From the NCBI GenBank assembly GCA_030761205.1, contig JAULJL010000001.1, forward strand, positions 37,209,145 to 37,273,144: DNA of 64,000 bases. The letters are read 5' to 3'. The stretch is from Fremontodendron californicum. Its lineage: Eukaryota > Streptophyta > Magnoliopsida > Malvales > Malvaceae. Position numbers and translations under genes: made by a program. Positions 34,843 through 47,165 of this stretch are shown in pieces; positions within the stretch are counted from its first letter, which is position 1, and each line of letters begins with the position of its first letter. The notes below the pieces were generated by a model that saw nothing but the letters and a program-made list of their open reading frames with translations, had not been told where the DNA came from and did not search any database.

Positions 34843-35379
34843 ATGGATGATATTCTCAAAAGATTGCAGAAACGATTTCCTCCTTTTCCTCGGAATATTT
34901 TACTGAAGCTTTACCAAGTTCGATTAGAAAGATTAAGAATGCTTATGAACAAAGGGATTCCTGAAGACATACGTTGGATAATTGAAGCCAAGGTACGTGA
35001 AGATGAATATCTTCCTGTTTTGCATTTACCAGGTACAGGTAGAAGCACTTATGCAAAGAAGCGACGAGCAAAGCGCATGAGTTCAAATTGCCACAAGTGT
35101 GCACGATGGACGTGTAACGGTAAATGTCGTTCTATTGGGATTCCGTCCTCTAATCGAGATGATAAAATTGAATTCATTAAGGATGGACTGAGTAAGGAGA
35201 ATTTGGGTAATATCCAACTTTCTCTTGAGACGCATCCTAGTGGAGACGTACAAAGAGAAATTCTTGATTTATGGCCGCAATTCCAAAAGGAATGGCAACA
35301 TCTTGGAAATCTGATGTTAAAAGACCCTGTTTGCCAGCTTGTAAGAAAACTGGATGGGAAGCATATCCTCGACTCATAG
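34843..35379 (+). CDS. ORF2 of element E: conserved 178-aa protein of unknown function
   Basis: The same protein as 20388-20924, with a few substitutions (MNKR to MNKG, QREW to QKEW, LMIKD to LMLKD). The basic cluster and the CHKCARWTCNGKC cluster are unchanged. The upstream spacer again ends in a pyrimidine tract plus TTTTTCAG directly before GATGG. Function unknown. Confidence 0.75.
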   Translation: MDDILKRLQKRFPPFPRNILLKLYQVRLERLRMLMNKGIPEDIRWIIEAKVREDEYLPVLHLPGTGRSTYAKKRRAKRMSSNCHKCARWTCNGKCRSIGIPSSNRDDKIEFIKDGLSKENLGNIQLSLETHPSGDVQREILDLWPQFQKEWQHLGNLMLKDPVCQLVRKLDGKHILDS

Positions 35380-37569
35380 AAGGCGTTTAAGCCGTTTCTG
35401 GACGTAAAACCAGAGGAAGATGTGAGCCACAATCACAACTACAATAAATGACTTCTCAGCTTTTGGTTTGATTTGCAATAATTTCATTTCGGTTTAATTT
35501 ACGTGTTGTTCGATTTGTGTAATTATTCTCGTATTTTTTTGCACTGGTCTTTTACGGTTGATTTTTCTTCTCTTTTTGATTTTCTTCCTGAAATCACTCA
35601 AAAATCTTTTGTTAGGTTAACATTTTCTTCTGACAGGTCAAATACACTTTCGGCGACATTATTACTTTTGACTTTTACGGTTGATTTTTCTTCTCTTTTT
35701 GATTTTCTTCCTGAAATCACTCAAAAATCTTTTGTTAGGTTAACATTTTCTTCTGACAGGTCAAATACACTTTCGGCGACATTATCTAACATTTTGTTTG
35801 TTGTGTCTCAGTTATAATAAGTGGTTAGCAACCTCTGCAGGTAATATCTCCTAAATTCTACCTTTAAAATTTGACATTGGGGACAATGTCATATTTTAGT
35901 AGGGGGTAAGGGACATATTTTGCTAAAAAAAAAAAAATTTGTTGTGTTTTAAGACATTTAGAAGTATTCATTCTGAACAAGGTCTGAGTAAGGGAGACTT
36001 GAGACATACCTTGTCAGTTTAATTTAATCTTCTTCTTCAAAAAAAAACAAAAAAAAACAAAAAAAAAAAAAAAAAAAAAGCATGTTTAGACTTAGTGTGT
36101 TTTTTTTTTAGTTACTTTCAATACAATGATGAGATATGAATTGCATAAGTCTAAAACAGATTTATTAGTGAGAAGATTTTCATGAGAATTGAGCTTGATA
36201 TCAATCTTTTTATGAGCCAATGTTAATATGATATGTTGATTGAGAAAGAAGCATGTTTAGACTTAATCTGACTTGTATAATCATCCTTGTGAGTTTTTGA
36301 GCCTATAATGATTGATGCATTATACAAATCAATCTAATTTCTTTCTTGAGTGCTCTTATGATTACATGATTCTCTAGAACTTGCTTTAAACCGTTTGAGA
36401 CTATATTGATACATGTGACAACATGAATATGATAGAGGCATTAGGATTATAACTAGAGCCAAACAGCCATCCATTATTAATGTTCCAAGAGAACACACCC
36501 CTAGTGAGCCAATTTGAGCCTACATTGAGTAAGCTATTTATTTGGTAACCACAACTTACACCTAGCCTAAATATACTTATATCCTTACCCTTGTTCTAAA
36601 GATGAATTTTATATTTTGAGACATATTGCAAAAAAACAAGGGATATTTTTATTTGAAAATTTGGGTTAGAAACAAAAGATAAGTGTGGGGGAAAGAAAAG
36701 AAAAGAAAAAGTCAAGAGAAAAAGAAAGGGATCATTGTCAAATACATTCCCATATTAAAAAAAAAAAAAAAAAAAAAAATCTTCTCTTGAACTTCTAGAA
36801 AAAGATGTTACAAAGTTGGTTAGAATGATGCAAAGGCTCAACATGAATATTTAGCCTATGTTATTATGTGCTTTATAAGAGTTTTGAGAAGTTTTATTTG
36901 TATGATCTTATTATGTCTCTAAAATCTATGAACTCTTTGGAACCTTTGTGATATCTTTATCCTTTTGTTCTTTAACCACATTATAACCCTTTGGCCCCAT
37001 TACAACCTTGAATAAAGACCTCTTGATTTATGAAGTTGTATGATCTAAATAGTGGAGAATAGGTGGACAAGCAAGCATATGGTAGAAGTGTTTTCATGAG
37101 ATTGATTGAGTGTAAACACTTTACCACTACTTTAAAGAGTGAAAATCAAGAGAGTATCCCATGTGAGAAGTTGAGATTAAGTTTGAATATACACTATTTT
37201 GATTGAAATATGTTATGTTATTATTGGCTTAACTCAAACTATTTACATTCAAGCAAGATTTTTTGTGAATTTCTTTAAGCTATTGATTAGTTTTTAAGAC
37301 TTGTCCAATGATTATCTCTAATTTATATTGGAAGGATTAGTTATAATTATTATTTTTAGTTTTTCTTATTCTTCAATGTTTGTGGGTATCGTCCTAGTAA
37401 ACCCTCACGAGACTAAACTCGTCCACTAGGGACACCTAGGGGTTTAAAGGCTTGTGTCACATGCTAAGTGCCACCGTGATTTCCTACGAAAATGGATTAG
37501 ATTAGATTTTCTTATTTTATTTTTATTGAGTCGTTGCTAGGGACTAGCAACAATCTAAGTATGGGGGTG
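35380..37569 (+). other. 3' region of element E: rearranged spacer and untranslated region
   Basis: About 35420-35550 is a segment not found in D. Then two near-identical copies (about 35552-35639 and 35675-35761) of the stretch TTTTACGGTTGATTTTTC... to TTCTGACAGGT follow, each leading into CAAATACACTTTCGGCGAC. The second copy runs through GACATTAT (35778-35785) straight into CTAACATTTTG, which in D comes only after the LOG stop codon. The rest matches D: hairpin TGACATTG/CAATGTCA (about 35873-35893), A-rich tracts and the final GGGGGTG before the LTR. Confidence 0.75.
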
Positions 37570-39052
37570 TGATAACTCGTATAATTATATAGTTTTTAGT
37601 TATGTTTTATTATTGTTTTGTGTCAAATACGAGTTATTATTGTTTAGTCTAATTGTGTTTATGATCTTTTATATTTTTATGTAATTTGGTGTTTTTCACA
37701 AGTTTCTTTGAGTGATTTCAGATTACTAGAATTAAGGGCAAATCCAGTTCAGTTCCAGTTCCGACACCTTTTGCCATATCAGCTATATCTTGAGTTTCAC
37801 TGAAGCAATAAGGCTGAACTTTGTATCCCTGCAAAGCTAAGAGGCATATCTATCTTTTTCATGTTTTACACTTCTTGAAACGGAGTCGTTTTCCCTAGCG
37901 AAATCGACCATCAAGTTGGCTGATGTGCAATGACGTCTGTTCTGCACCGTTTTGGTATTTTGACCATATCTTCCGATCCACGTGCGCAAATGATCTGATT
38001 CCAACGGCTATGGATCCGTAACTGATAGGGGTATATTTTTCTAGAAGACCATTTTATCAGATCGAGCCTCCAACATTGACAAAATCGACCATCAAGCTGG
38101 CTGATCAGAATTGTCATACAATATGACGAAAATTGTTAGAAAAATGCACCCACCTATTATACCTACCTTTGAAATTTGTAAAGCTTGTCTCTTGTCATTT
38201 AGCCCTCCAAAATGTGTATAAATAGAGGGCCTTGGATGAGTATTGGGATACAATATACATTGGTAGGATAGCCATTGTAATAAAATTCTCTAAGTTTTCT
38301 TTTTCTTTCCTTTCTCTAGTTTTCTTTTTCTTCTTACATTTCTTTTCATTTTATTCATATCTAGTATGTGTTTCTAATCATATTGTTGAGGTGATGAGGT
38401 GAAGCTCTTGGTAAATGCTAAGGTTAGTCTCTTAAACATGAGCTAAAATGAATCATCATTTATAAGCACTAGCATAGATAATATTTTCTTTTGGTTTAAA
38501 ATCATACTTGCAAAGTAGAGATCTTGATTCATTATTGACAATGAAAATGGCACAGTAAATGCTTGGTTTCATAACCTTGATTTGTTGTAGACATATACCT
38601 TGGCATAAGGAATGCTTGGACTCTTTTTATGAGTTTTGAGGACACCAAATGAACATAATATCATATGCTATGGACGTTGGACAATTTGGACTGAATTGCT
38701 AAACCTTCCGATTGGAACCTCCCTTATGTGTGGATTTCAATTGTGTAATAAAACAAGATTAATCTTAGCATAACACCAAGAGTGGATTCTCTAACCTCAA
38801 CATCCTTTCTTATTGTTTTTTATATTTTGTTTAATTTCTTTTATGTTATTTTATTTATTTTGTTCTCTAATATCTTGTTTATTTTGTTTTGTTGTTGATT
38901 CCCTAATATCTTGTTTACTTTCTTTTTCTTATATATTTATAAACTTATACTTACTAATACGCTTCCCTGTGGTTCGACCTCGGACACCCGAGAATTTATT
39001 ACTTGAACATAACCTGCACTTGGGTTTACAACTCTTAATTGAGTTTCCATCA
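37570..39052 (+). repeat. 3' LTR of element E
   Basis: 1483 bp, identical in length to the 5' LTR, with one visible difference. It ends TTTCCATCA and is followed by the target duplication GCTAG. Confidence 0.93.
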
Positions 39053-39193
39053 GCTAGCTATTGAGGTGGGAGAGTCTAAGTCCATATAAACCTCACAATA
39101 AACCCTCCAAAAGCTAGCTATTGAGGTGTGAGAGCCTAAGTCCATATAAACCTCACAAGGAACCCCTTTGTTTTTCAATTTGGGATCGTAACA

Positions 39194-42100
39194 CAAACCT
39201 TAAACCCTAAACTCTAAACTCTAAACCTTAAAAACTAAACCCTAAAAAATAAACCCTAAACTCTAAACTTTAAAAACTAAACTCTAAATTCCAAAAACCT
39301 AAACTCTAAACACTAAAAACTAAACCTTAAACCCTAATCCTAAAACACAAATCATAAACCCTAAATTTCAAACACTAAACTCTAAATCCTAACACTAACC
39401 CCAAATCCTAAAAACTAAACCCTAAAAACTAAATCATAAACCTTAAATCCTAAACCTTAAACCCTAAAACATAAACCATAAACACTAAATTCCAAACCAT
39501 AAATCCTAAAAATTAAACCATAAACCATAAATTCCAAACCATAAAAGTTAAACAATAAACCCTACACCCTAAACATAAAGCTAAACCCTAAAAATTAAAC
39601 CCTAAATCCTAATTTTCAAACCTAAACCATAAGCATAAACTCTAAAATCTAAAGTGTAAACTCTAAACCCTAAACATAAAAAATAAAACATAAACCCTAA
39701 AAATTAAACCCTAAACCCTAAAAATTAAATCCTAAACTCTAAACTCTAAACCATAAACTATAAATACTAAATGCTAAACCCTAAACCTAAATCCTAAAAC
39801 ATAAACCCTAGACACTAAACCCTAAAAATAAACCATAAACCATAAACACTAAACCTTACAACATAAACCCTAAACACTAAATTCCAAACCCTAAACTTTA
39901 AATCACAAATCTTAAACCCTAAAAAATAAACACTAAACCTAGACCATAAACCCTAAAAATCTTAAACTCTAAACCCTAAAAATAAACTCTAAACTCTAAA
40001 CCATAAACCTTAAACTATAAACCATAAATCTTAAATATTAAACTCTAAACCCTAGAGTTTAAAACTAAACCCTAAAAAATAAACTCTAAAAACTAAAAAC
40101 TAAATCATAAACCCTAAACCATAAGCCATAAGCCCTAAATCATAAATTCTAAATCATAAACACTAAACCTTAAACCTTAAACCTAAAAACTAAAAACTAA
40201 AACCCAAACACTAAACCTAAACCCTAAAGATAAACCTTAAACCCTAAAACTAAATCCTAAATCCTAAACACTAAGTCATAAATCCTAAACCTTAAATCCT
40301 AAATCCTAAACCCAACACCATAAATCATAAACCCTACAGCCTAAAAATTAAAGCATAAACTCTAACCCTTAAACCATAAATCCTAAACCTTAAACATAAA
40401 TCATAACCCTAAACCCTAAAACATAAACCCTATACCCTAAACCATAAAGCCTAAAATCTAAACCATAAACCATACAAAATAAACAATAAAAACTAAACTA
40501 TAAACCCTAAAAACTAAACCATAAATCCAAACCCTAAACAATAACCCTAAACCCTAACCATAAACACCAAAAACTAAAAACTGAACCCTAACCCTAAAAA
40601 TAACACATAAACCATAAACAAAAAACACTAAACCCTAAACCTAAACCTAAACCTAAACCCTAAACCATAACCTTATACCATAAACACTAAACCATAAATC
40701 ATAAACCCTAAACCCTAAAAATTAACACTAACTTCTAACACCTAAACCTTAAACCATAAACACCAAAAGCCTAAAAACTAAACCCTAAACCTTAAACCCT
40801 AAATCCAAAATCCTAAAATTTGAACACTAAAACCCTAAAACATAAAACATAAACCCCAAACACTAAAAAAACTAAACCACTAAACCCTAAACCCAAAATC
40901 TAAACCATAAACCCTAAACTCTAAACCCTAAACTTAAACCATACTCCTAAACCCTTAACCAAAAAACATAATCATAAACACTAAACCCTAAACCCTAAAT
41001 CATAACCATAAACCTAAATACTAAACATAAACCCTTAAAAACTAAATATTAAACCATAAACCCTAAATCTTAATCCTAAACCATTAAAACTAAACCCTAA
41101 ATCATTAACCCTAAATCATTAACCCTAAATCTTAATCCTAAACCATAAACCCTATACCATAATCATTAATCCTAAACCCTAAACCATAAACAATAAACCC
41201 TAAATCCTAAACCCTAAATTTAAATCTAAAATCTAAAATCTAAAACCCTAAATCTAAATCTAAAATCTTAAACCCTGAACCCTAAAAACTAAACACAAAA
41301 CCTAAACCCTCAAACATAAACCTTAAACTAGACCCTAAACCCTAAACACTAAAAACTAAACCCTAAATTTCAAATCCTAAACACTAAACCATAAACCATA
41401 AACCTAAATCCTAAATCCTCAACCATAAAGTATAAATCCTAAACCATAACCCCTAAATACTAAAAACTAAAAACTAAACCCTAAACATAAACCCTAAAAT
41501 TTAAAACATCAACACACTAAACTCTAAACCCTAAACTCTAAGCCTTAAGCCATAAACCATAAACCATAAATCTAAATCATAATACTAAACCTTTAAACCA
41601 TAAACCCTAAACAATAATCTTAAAAACTAAACCTAAACCCTAAACTATAATCCTAAACACTCAACCCTAAACATTAAACATTAAACCCTAAACCCTAAAC
41701 CCTAAACCCTAAACACTAAATCCTAAACCCTAAATCCTAAATCCTAAACCCTAAAACCTAAATACTAAACCCTAAACCCTAAGTATTAAACCCTAAACTC
41801 TAAACTATAATACTAAGCCCTAAACATAAACCATAAACCATAAACACTAAGCCATATAAACCCTAAAGCCATAAACCTTAAACCTAAAACATAAACCCTA
41901 TATCTACCGCTTAAAAACTAAACCATAAAACCTAACAAATAAACCCATAAATCCAAAACCATAAAACATAAACCCTAAACCTAAACCCTAAATAACCTTA
42001 AACCATAAATCATAAATCATAAATTATAAACCATAAACCATAAACCATAAATCATAAACACTAAACCCTAAACCCTAAACCATAATCCTAAACACTAAAC

Positions 42101-42626
42101 ACTAAACCATAAACCTTAATCCTAAACCCTAAACACTAAACACTAACCATAAAACCATAAACCCTAAATCCTAAACCTAATCCTAATCTTAAACCCTAAA
42201 TACTAAACAATAAACCCTAAGACTAATCACTTAAACCCTAAACCATAATCATAAACACTAAACCATAAACACTTAAACTCTAAACCTTAATCATAAATCA
42301 TAAACCCTAACCATTAAACATTAAACCCTAAATATAAATCCTAAACCATAACCCCAAACTCTAAACCCAAACCCTAATCCTAAAACCTAATCATAAACCT
42401 TAAACCCCAAACCATAATCACAAACAATAAACAATAAACCCTAAACCCCAAACCCTAAACCCTAAACCTTAAATCTTAATCATAAATCCCAAACCCTAAA
42501 CCCTAAATCTTAATCCTAAATCCCAAACCCTAAATCTTAATCCTAAATCCCAAACCCTAAATCTTAATACCAAACCTTTAACCCCAAACCATGATCCCAA
42601 AAACTAAACCCCTACCATACCCTAAA
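39194..42626 (+). repeat. Degenerate telomere-like repeat array, right part
   Basis: About 3.4 kb of CCCTAAA variants, the continuation of 28936-29865. Units vary between 6 and 10 bp, and orientation is constant. The last 150 bp or so show a higher-order repeat (AATCTTAATCCTAAATCCCA several times, about 42470-42560). No ORF has meaning here. Confidence 0.9.
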
Positions 42627-44480
42627 ATAAAAATAAATTTAATTATAATTGCATTAAATTAAATTATACTACTAATAGGATTCAAAGCTTAAATTTTTAG
42701 GATTGGAATGAGAACAAATAGTGCACAAAAATTAACCACTTCAAAATTTATATTTCACGAGCATATCAAAGTAAAAATAGCTTCATATAATTGGAGCTGT
42801 AAGCATTAAATTTACCATTTAAACATTTTTAAATGAAATAAGGTGACAACTACAATGAGAATTTTCTCAATGAGAATCATGAGAACAACTTACTTTTATA
42901 TGGGAATTATAAAAAAGGTAAAGAGTTGAAAAAAATTATGCTTGCACCAAAAACAAAAGATTTTTATTAAAAAAAATTAAAGAAATGAAAAAAGTTGTTT
43001 TTATCTACCTTTTAAATTATTTTTTTCATTATAGAATGAGTATAGATAAAAATACTACAAGAAAAAAAAATATTTCCATGTAACGGGGTCAAATTCATTT
43101 TTAAGTTAAAAATTAATTTAATTATCTAATTAAATTTAGCAACAAGATTTGTACGACCAATGTTTTCTACGATCACATATAGCTCAAAAGTTGTTGAATC
43201 TAGCAACAAGATTATTAGATGGACCTATCAATTTTGACTCGAACCCGAAAGCCCGACCAACCCAAATGAACTGAACCCAAAAAACTCAAGTATCCAACCC
43301 GATTGATCTGAATTCGAAATAATTCGAACCCGAATGACCCGTCCCGAAATCAACCCGACCCACCGAATTGACAAGTCTCGTGGCTTGAAGAAGAACAAAA
43401 AAAAATGATTTGAAGTAAGATGATAATAACAATCACAGATGATAATGAATATTTTAATATCAAATACCCTCATACTATTCAACTCAATTTTTAAATAATA
43501 ATATTTAATATTTTGTTATAAATTATTTATTATTAATATAATACTTACTAAATTATTCATTATTTTTTGACAAAAAAAATTAATTCAGTAATGGTTCTAA
43601 ATATGATTTTATGTTTAATTATTTTCTATGAGTTAACTTAATTTTTTAATTTTAGTTCCATTAATAATATGTATAAAAATTAATTTTAAATTAATTTTTT
43701 ATTTTGAATTTCGTTATTTGAGTTGGATAAAATAATAAAATAATTGTTATTTATGATTTAATATGTTAAATTTAGTAATTGAATTTAGATATTAAATATT
43801 ATTTTTTGATCAAGTTTGAATAAAATATTGGTCGAATTTGGGTATCTCAAATCGCTGTCATTTCTAAAAATAATTTTTTCTTTAGCAATTATTAAGTTTT
43901 TCTTTCATTTTTATTAAATAATTTTTTATTAATGCAAGCATTAAATATTTTTTTATGCTGTTTTACCTTATTTTGTAATTTTCGTCATTGTCTAATTGGA
44001 GTCAAGTAACCAAAAGCCAAGAAAAAAACAAATGAAAAAAGTAAGCCATTTTTAAGAAAGAAAATCTAGAAATTTATGTAAAACAAAAGTTTGTATTGGT
44101 TCTCACCAAGTAAATTTGCATTGTAGTAGTCACCATGAAATAAGGAGAAAAGTGCAACAAAATTATCAAGAGAGGGAAGCAATCCTCATCAATGGAAGGA
44201 AGAACAGTGAAGCCTTCATGACTATTGGTATCTTGAGTTCTAGAAAAGCTATTCTTACAACTGCTTAATTTACACAGAATCAGACACATGCATGAAAAAA
44301 GTGTTAGATATCAATGTATTATTTTGGGTGTATATATACGAAATATGTATTCCAATACGTAGGTTGTAATAACTAGATATACGGTGTATAATTAACGTGC
44401 ACAATTGATATCAAAATTGAATGAGAAATTAGTCTCATTAAACACTCACTTGAAGAGGAAGATAGTTGGTTGTAGTTGTG
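42627..44480. other. AT-rich intergenic DNA
   Basis: No gene seen. A C-rich segment at about 43240-43380 with repeated ACCCGA/AACCCGA motifs resembles dispersed repeat sequence. It gives only a low-complexity frame. The remainder is AT-rich without clear structure. Confidence 0.4.
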
Positions 44481-45240
44481 TGTGATATCCCACATAGAAC
44501 AAAGTTTGACTTTTGCTAGTTGTTTATAAAAACTTGTGTTCCATGTTAGGTTGGACCCCAAGGGGCACCCAAGTTTTGTGGTGGGTGAGGATCTACACAA
44601 ATTGGGCTGGACCACACACGCGCGTCACCTCCGTCGAACCGGGTCGGGTCGGACCGGGCTTGGGCTTGGGCTTAGGTCAACACTGTTCTATTCTTTTTGT
44701 TGCCTAGTCGGACCAACTTGCTACTGGTTGTCTGATTAATTCTAACTTGTTCGGTCCAGGACCAAACCGGTTCGTGTATGTTCCAGAATCTGTCTTTTCG
44801 ATAAAGACATGCCGATTCGACTTCCTGCCTGATTGAACCGGTTCGTTCCCTATGGGTGTGCCTGTTCTGATCAAATAGGTTCCTTCTCATGTGGTCTGTC
44901 TTTACCGAACAGGCAGATTGTCTGCTATAAATACAGACTTCCTGTGTCTGTTTTTTACTTATTCACTCAAATTATTCTGTGTTTTCTGAGAGAGAGACTT
45001 AAACATTTTTCTAGTTCGCTGTGTTGCATCCGAGTGTGCTCTCATTTGCAACGATTATCGAGAAAATCTGAGAGACGATTTGTATCAAATTGTAAACACC
45101 TTTAGAGAGGCAAAAAACGTCTTAAAGTCAGAGGTCCAACCTTGACTCAATTCTGTTTTTTTGCTGTTCGATTAAAGTCTGTAAGTATTGTTGTTCTGAA
45201 TTCTGTTCGTATATATATATATATATATATATCAGTTCAT
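44481..45240 (+). mobile_element. Possible solo LTR or LTR fragment
   Basis: It starts TGTGATATCCCACAT, a typical LTR opening. It has a TATA-like CTATAAATACAG (about 44934-44945) followed by a CT/GA-rich leader, and ends near an (AT)n run at about 45211-45232. No primer site or matching second LTR was found, and the right end is uncertain. It could instead be an unrelated promoter region. Confidence 0.35.
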
Positions 45241-45784
45241 CTTCTTATTATCTGTTTTTTGTTTATATTTTTAGTATATAGCATCCTAAAAAAAGCTATG
45301 GAACTAAAACCAGATTTCCCAAAAAGAACCTGACACCGAAGCTGAAGATGGAAATATAGCAGATGCTGGCACACCACAGAATTCCAGCACTCCATTAACC
45401 AGCTTTCGGTGATTCAATTTTATCTGTCAAAAAGCAAATAAAAGCAAATAAACGAATTTGGAAAGCACTTCAAGCAATCTTTAGAACCAAAACATGATAG
45501 TAAAAGAAGCAAAAAGCATAATGACACAAATATGCCTGGAGAATGAGCCTTTGACATCAAGACCTTACACTAACTAGTGAAAATTAGTGCCTACATTGAA
45601 CCAACTGTACAGAAATTGCAAAATGAAACATCAAATAACTGCCAGGCTATTATGCTGTTAAGAAGTTAGAATAAAGCAAAATTTAAAATTCAGCAATAAC
45701 AGCCGATACAGGTGCATCAACCTAAACAGCAAGCTTAGTATCGCAACCAAAAAACATGAGAGGTAAAACTAATTACATCAAGAA
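45241..45784. other. Intergenic DNA with a possible exon relic
   Basis: Near 45331-45410 one plus-strand frame reads DTEAEDGNIADAGTPQNSS, which has coding-like composition. It is short and isolated, and I cannot assign it. The rest shows no feature. Confidence 0.25.
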
Positions 45785-46011
45785 ACTGAATATGCCCAAT
45801 GTTTAGTGCATTTAGTACTTCAGACAAAATTCTAACAACCTCAACTGGTCCCATCTTTTCATATTGGCCAGCAATATCAAAATCACATTGATAAAAATTC
45901 TCGATATCTCCCTCTAAATGGGTTATCCTTTCTCCAAACCTTATAGATGTGGTATCTTTTAAATGACTTGAGACCATTCATGGCCACATACCGAGAACAA
46001 AGCTCTCCACC
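45785..46011 (-). pseudogene. Histidyl-tRNA synthetase fragment
   Basis: On the minus strand, after an acceptor-like TTTACAG, the sequence reads GGELCSRYVAMNGLKSFKRY and continues through KDNPFRGRYREF to FYQCDFDIAGQYEKMGP. These match the conserved core of cytosolic histidyl-tRNA synthetase (RYVAMNGL, FYQCDFDIAG). An extra base in the A run at 45893-45897 shifts the frame between REF and YQCDF. MGPVEVV lacks residues normally present between MGP and EVV. The homology ends near NIGHIQ. Only this one exon-sized piece is present. The preserved splice acceptor suggests a genomic duplicate, not a processed copy. Confidence 0.75.
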
Positions 46012-47165
46012 CTGTAAACAAATATTAACAAAACGTTAGTGCTAGTAACTAAATAAACTATACATGTCACTTCTCTAAATGGAACAGATGAACAGCCATA
46101 ATCAACAAATTTCTAGATTGCTGATCACAAAAATTTTATAAATAAAAAGTGAATACACAAAAGAATTTGATGGAATGAAAATTCAAGTATCAAATTAGTA
46201 AAAAGTTTGTAGTACATGGAACAAATTTTAACCTTTTTTTTTTTTTTTTTTGTATTTGAAGGCTCAATTTTTATATAGTCATTTGGGAGTTCAAATCCCA
46301 ATTTTTTTTATAGATTAAGGAGGCTCTTTTGGGGTGACGCCGGTGACTTTTCTATCGTGAAACTTTTTGCTGCAAGGGTGGCTGGTGCTGGATAGCCGGC
46401 AGAGTGGTAGCCTAGCAAGCATTAAATGCAAAGACAGAAGATTAGGAGGAGAGTGAAAAAGAAATTTTTTTTGAAAAAAATCCTGAATTCTTTTGGGCTT
46501 CAGAGCCTGATGGAATTTGGACTTGTTGGGCTTCCATTACTTGGATTTCATGGGTCAAACTAAAATGAATCCAGATAAACTAAAATGAGATGTGCAAAAT
46601 TTGCTCAAGTAAAATATTTTAAAATGAGTCCAATTGCTGAAATTAAAATAATATTTAATTAATTTGACCTATTTAAAATATTTCACCATGATCTTAAATT
46701 ATTCCGAACAAGTAGGGTGTCTAAAAGTTTCATTTTTTTTTTGTGTCTTTTATTAAGCTGTATAGCCGTTCCCTTTCAAGTTTCAATCATTCCAAAAGAT
46801 ATATTAAGGATTTCCCACCAGGTATTCTGCAATTGTGGCATGGAGTAACATTTTTAAATTGCTAGCTTTAATTGTCTGATAAACTCATAAAAGTTCAATA
46901 AACATTATAGGTGAACAGTGGCCTGAATACTGTTTTGTGCTCAAAGTTTTCCATTTTGCATTGAGTGATAAGGAAAGTTACATGTTGAAAATGGTGACAC
47001 ATGGCCCCATTTTGTTGAACAGTAATTAACAACAACAATTTTGGCTTGATATGAACATGATCATGAACATGAACAAGAACCTTTTTTAATCCTAGAGATT
47101 AGTTTTCCTTGCTTTTTGAACTGTCCATGAGTTGTACGTGTGATACTAGTTCAAACTCTAGTGAA
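46012..47165. other. Intergenic DNA and 3' flank of the permease gene
   Basis: No gene. A T-rich run at about 46234-46250 is followed by GGGAGTTCAAATCCCA, a B-box-like palindrome that may be a decayed repeat. The last ~150 bp would hold the 3' UTR of the amino acid permease (minus strand). Confidence 0.4.

Larger units (their letters stand above)
30139..39052 (+). mobile_element. Element E: second Athila-type copy, without the LOG-like gene
   Basis: An 8914-bp complete element of the same family as D. Its LTRs are 30139-31621 and 37570-39052 (1483 bp each), differing at one position I can see (G at 31295, A at 38726). It is flanked by the duplication GCTAG (30134-30138 and 39053-39057). The tRNA-Asp primer site is at 31628-31645. 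ORF1 and ORF2 are intact and nearly identical to those of D. The segment that carries LOG in D is absent. It inserted into TRIM2. Confidence 0.95.
29866..39193 (-). mobile_element. TRIM2: miniature LTR retrotransposon split by element E
   Basis: A minus-strand relative of TRIM1, flanked by the duplication CAAAC (29861-29865 and 39194-39198) inside the telomere-like array. Its 3' LTR is 29866-29944, shorter than in TRIM1 and lacking a middle portion. The primer site near 30088-30104 reads TTGGTATCAGTGCC on the minus strand. Its 5' LTR is cut by element E into 30105-30138 and 39053-39193. The right piece contains a partial tandem duplication (GCTAGCTATTGAGGTG twice, about 39053 and 39113). Net length without E is about 409 bp. 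Confidence 0.83.

Noticed and set aside
46234..46330. B-box-like GGGAGTTCAAATCCCA as a second SINE
   Set aside because: No A box at the right distance, and the T run is on the wrong side for that orientation.
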